From Bacillota bacterium (GTDB taxonomy: Bacteria; Bacillota; Clostridia; Lachnospirales; Lachnospiraceae): a stretch of 64,000 nucleotides of DNA. The number at the start of each line of letters is the position of its first letter. The stretch's first letter is position 1. The DNA is taken from assembly GCA_023415655.1 (NCBI GenBank), contig JAEZKD010000283.1, positions 1-64,000 of the forward strand, written 5' to 3'. The notes below the pieces were generated by a model. It was given only the letters and a program-made list of their open reading frames with translations, ran no database searches and was not told the origin of the DNA. The position numbers and the translations under genes are program-made. This document shows, piece by piece, positions 62,669 to 64,000 of the stretch.

Positions 62669-64000
62669 TTAAAATATCAAATGTGCAATCCCAGCAACAA
62701 TCGGTAACGTAATTAACGTACGCTCCATAAAGATTAAGAATAATTCACCTAACTTCAATGGAATCTTAGACGCAATAATCAATGCTCCCACTTCTGATAG
62801 GTAAATCAACTGGCAAACAGATACTGCTGCTACGATAAAGCGTGTCATTTCATTTGTAACGTTTGCAATCATAACGGAAGGCAACAACATATCTGCAAAA
62901 CCTGCAAATAAAGTCTTTGACATAGCTGCTGCTTCTGGTATTCCAAGGAGTTCTAAGAATGGACGAAATGGCATTCCAAGAATCTCAAATACTGGTGTGT
63001 ACTCTGCAATGATTAATGCAATCGTTCCCATGACCATAACGATTGGAATAACTCCAATCCACATGCTAAGCACATTATGGGTACCTTCTTTGAGGACGCT
63101 TTTTACTACCTTTTTATTCTTTACCTGATGTAAAGCTTGATGATAAGCATATCCTAAGCTACTTTGATTCTTTAGAGTTTCTTCCTTTTTCACCTCTTGT
63201 TTCGTACCATCAAAATAATGATCTCTCTTTCTAGATAGTGGTGGTATCTTCGGAAGCACAAGCGCAGCTACCAAACAAGCAACAGTAACGGTTAAGTAAA
63301 ACGGAAGAAACATATGAGACAATCCTACTGTATTAATAACAACAAGACAGAAGGTGATGGAAACCAAGGAAAAGCTTGTTCCAATAACACATGCTTCACG
63401 TTCGGTATAGTGACCTTCTTCATACTGTTTGCTTGTCAATAAGACACCAATGGTTCCATCTCCAAGCCAGGATGCAATGGCATCGATGGCAGAACGACCT
63501 GGAAGACGAAACAATGGTCTCATCACTTTTTTAAGTAGTGTCCCTGCAAACTCTAATAAACCAAAGTTTAATAAAAGAGGTAATAAAAAACCAGCTAACA
63601 AAAAGATTGTAAATAGGATTGGTAGTAAGTCATAAAAGACAAGTCCACCAGTTGCAGGTGAATAAACAGCTTCAGCTCCAAACTCAAAGTAAGTCAATAG
63701 ACACAATACAAAGGCAGCACCGCGTATCGACAAAGAAAAAGGCGTCCCCTCAAAAAGGGCTATGATTGAATTTCCTTTTGGGGATAACGTCTTATTTTCT
63801 TTTCGAAACATTATAATACTTCCAAAAAACGATACACTCGTTAATGCTAAAACAATGGCAGGTAACGTATCCCCCAAAACAATTTGAATCCATTCAGATA
63901 ACACTGCAATAGGAATCGTTATTTTATCTCCTTGCTTGACAGGACACATAAACAAGAACATACCTAACAAGGATGGAACAATAAATTTTAATCTTGTCAT
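62669..64000 (-). CDS. YjiH family membrane protein (nucleoside-recognition/Gate domain)
   Basis: A 443-residue integral membrane protein with about ten helices. The Gate-domain pattern is visible in RLPGRSAIDAIASWLGDGTIG and TEREACVIGTSFSLVSITFC, and again near the C terminus (SVMIANVTNEMTRF). The family relates to spore maturation and nucleoside-transport gate domains; the substrate is not known. The ATG is exactly at the window edge (63998-64000), and the MTRLKF start looks genuine, but an upstream extension cannot be excluded. Confidence 0.82.
   Translation of the reverse strand: MTRLKFIVPSLLGMFLFMCPVKQGDKITIPIAVLSEWIQIVLGDTLPAIVLALTSVSFFGSIIMFRKENKTLSPKGNSIIALFEGTPFSLSIRGAAFVLCLLTYFEFGAEAVYSPATGGLVFYDLLPILFTIFLLAGFLLPLLLNFGLLEFAGTLLKKVMRPLFRLPGRSAIDAIASWLGDGTIGVLLTSKQYEEGHYTEREACVIGTSFSLVSITFCLVVINTVGLSHMFLPFYLTVTVACLVAALVLPKIPPLSRKRDHYFDGTKQEVKKEETLKNQSSLGYAYHQALHQVKNKKVVKSVLKEGTHNVLSMWIGVIPIVMVMGTIALIIAEYTPVFEILGMPFRPFLELLGIPEAAAMSKTLFAGFADMLLPSVMIANVTNEMTRFIVAAVSVCQLIYLSEVGALIIASKIPLKLGELFLIFMERTLITLPIVAGIAHLIF

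Noticed and set aside
1..64000. Prophage, IS element, toxin-antitoxin or defence island
   Set aside because: No transposase, integrase, nuclease-type defence genes or phage structural genes were found. The gene set is housekeeping, metabolic and sugar-use.

Overview
The window is low-GC Firmicute DNA with tight operons and strong AGGAGG-type ribosome binding sites. Gene content points to a plant-polysaccharide-degrading Lachnospiraceae clostridium, close to the Lachnoclostridium (Clostridium) phytofermentans type. The supporting traits are an Asn-type T-box over aspS-gatCAB, a glnA gene followed by an ANTAR regulator, LL-diaminopimelate aminotransferase, a nine-gene V-type ATPase of the Enterococcus ntp order, and a glucuronoxylan operon. 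The species assignment is inference from gene content. I see no rRNA, tRNA, CRISPR array, transposase, prophage or replication origin.

Layout. 1-8.7 kb, leftward: pyruvate phosphate dikinase (3' end outside the window), glyS, recO, era and a large M16C metallopeptidase. 9-12 kb: cold-shock gene, zinc-ribbon membrane protein, DHH phosphoesterase, PilZ protein. 12.1-17.2 kb: aspS-gatC-gatA-gatB behind a T-box leader, forming the indirect route to Asn-tRNA(Asn). 17.2-23.3 kb: deoxynucleoside kinase, LTA-synthase-like sulfatase, a Na+-decarboxylase beta subunit with a 42-residue companion peptide, and a divergent LysR gene. 23.4-27.6 kb: glnA-ANTAR-dapF-dapL with a clear promoter and a terminator in the glnA leader. 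27.6-32.4 kb: PHP hydrolase, an unknown anchored protein, a YitT protein, an acyltransferase. 32.7-41.5 kb: V-ATPase operon in the order H/G-I-K-E-C-F-A-B-D, with a Na+-type ligand set in subunit K and a stack of hairpins between E and C. 41.8-46 kb: AraC/GyrI regulator, double GNAT protein, vWA lipoprotein. 46.2-59.5 kb: one long leftward operon for acetylated glucuronoxylo-oligosaccharides (two ABC permeases, binding lipoprotein, GntR regulator, GH3, GH67 alpha-glucuronidase, chemoreceptor, acetylesterase), with a doubled palindromic operator at its head. 59.5-64 kb: DUF2804 protein, XRE regulator with a small partner, polysaccharide deacetylase, YjiH-like membrane protein.

How the parts fit. 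Oligosaccharides are probably imported intact, deacetylated, stripped of glucuronic acid and cut to xylose in the cytosol. No ATPase subunit is encoded here, so a shared one is likely. The V-ATPase and the OadB-like pump both point to sodium bioenergetics. RNA-level control is prominent: a T-box, a glnA leader terminator, a structured ppdK 5' UTR, intra-operon hairpins, and at least two families of palindromic intergenic repeats.
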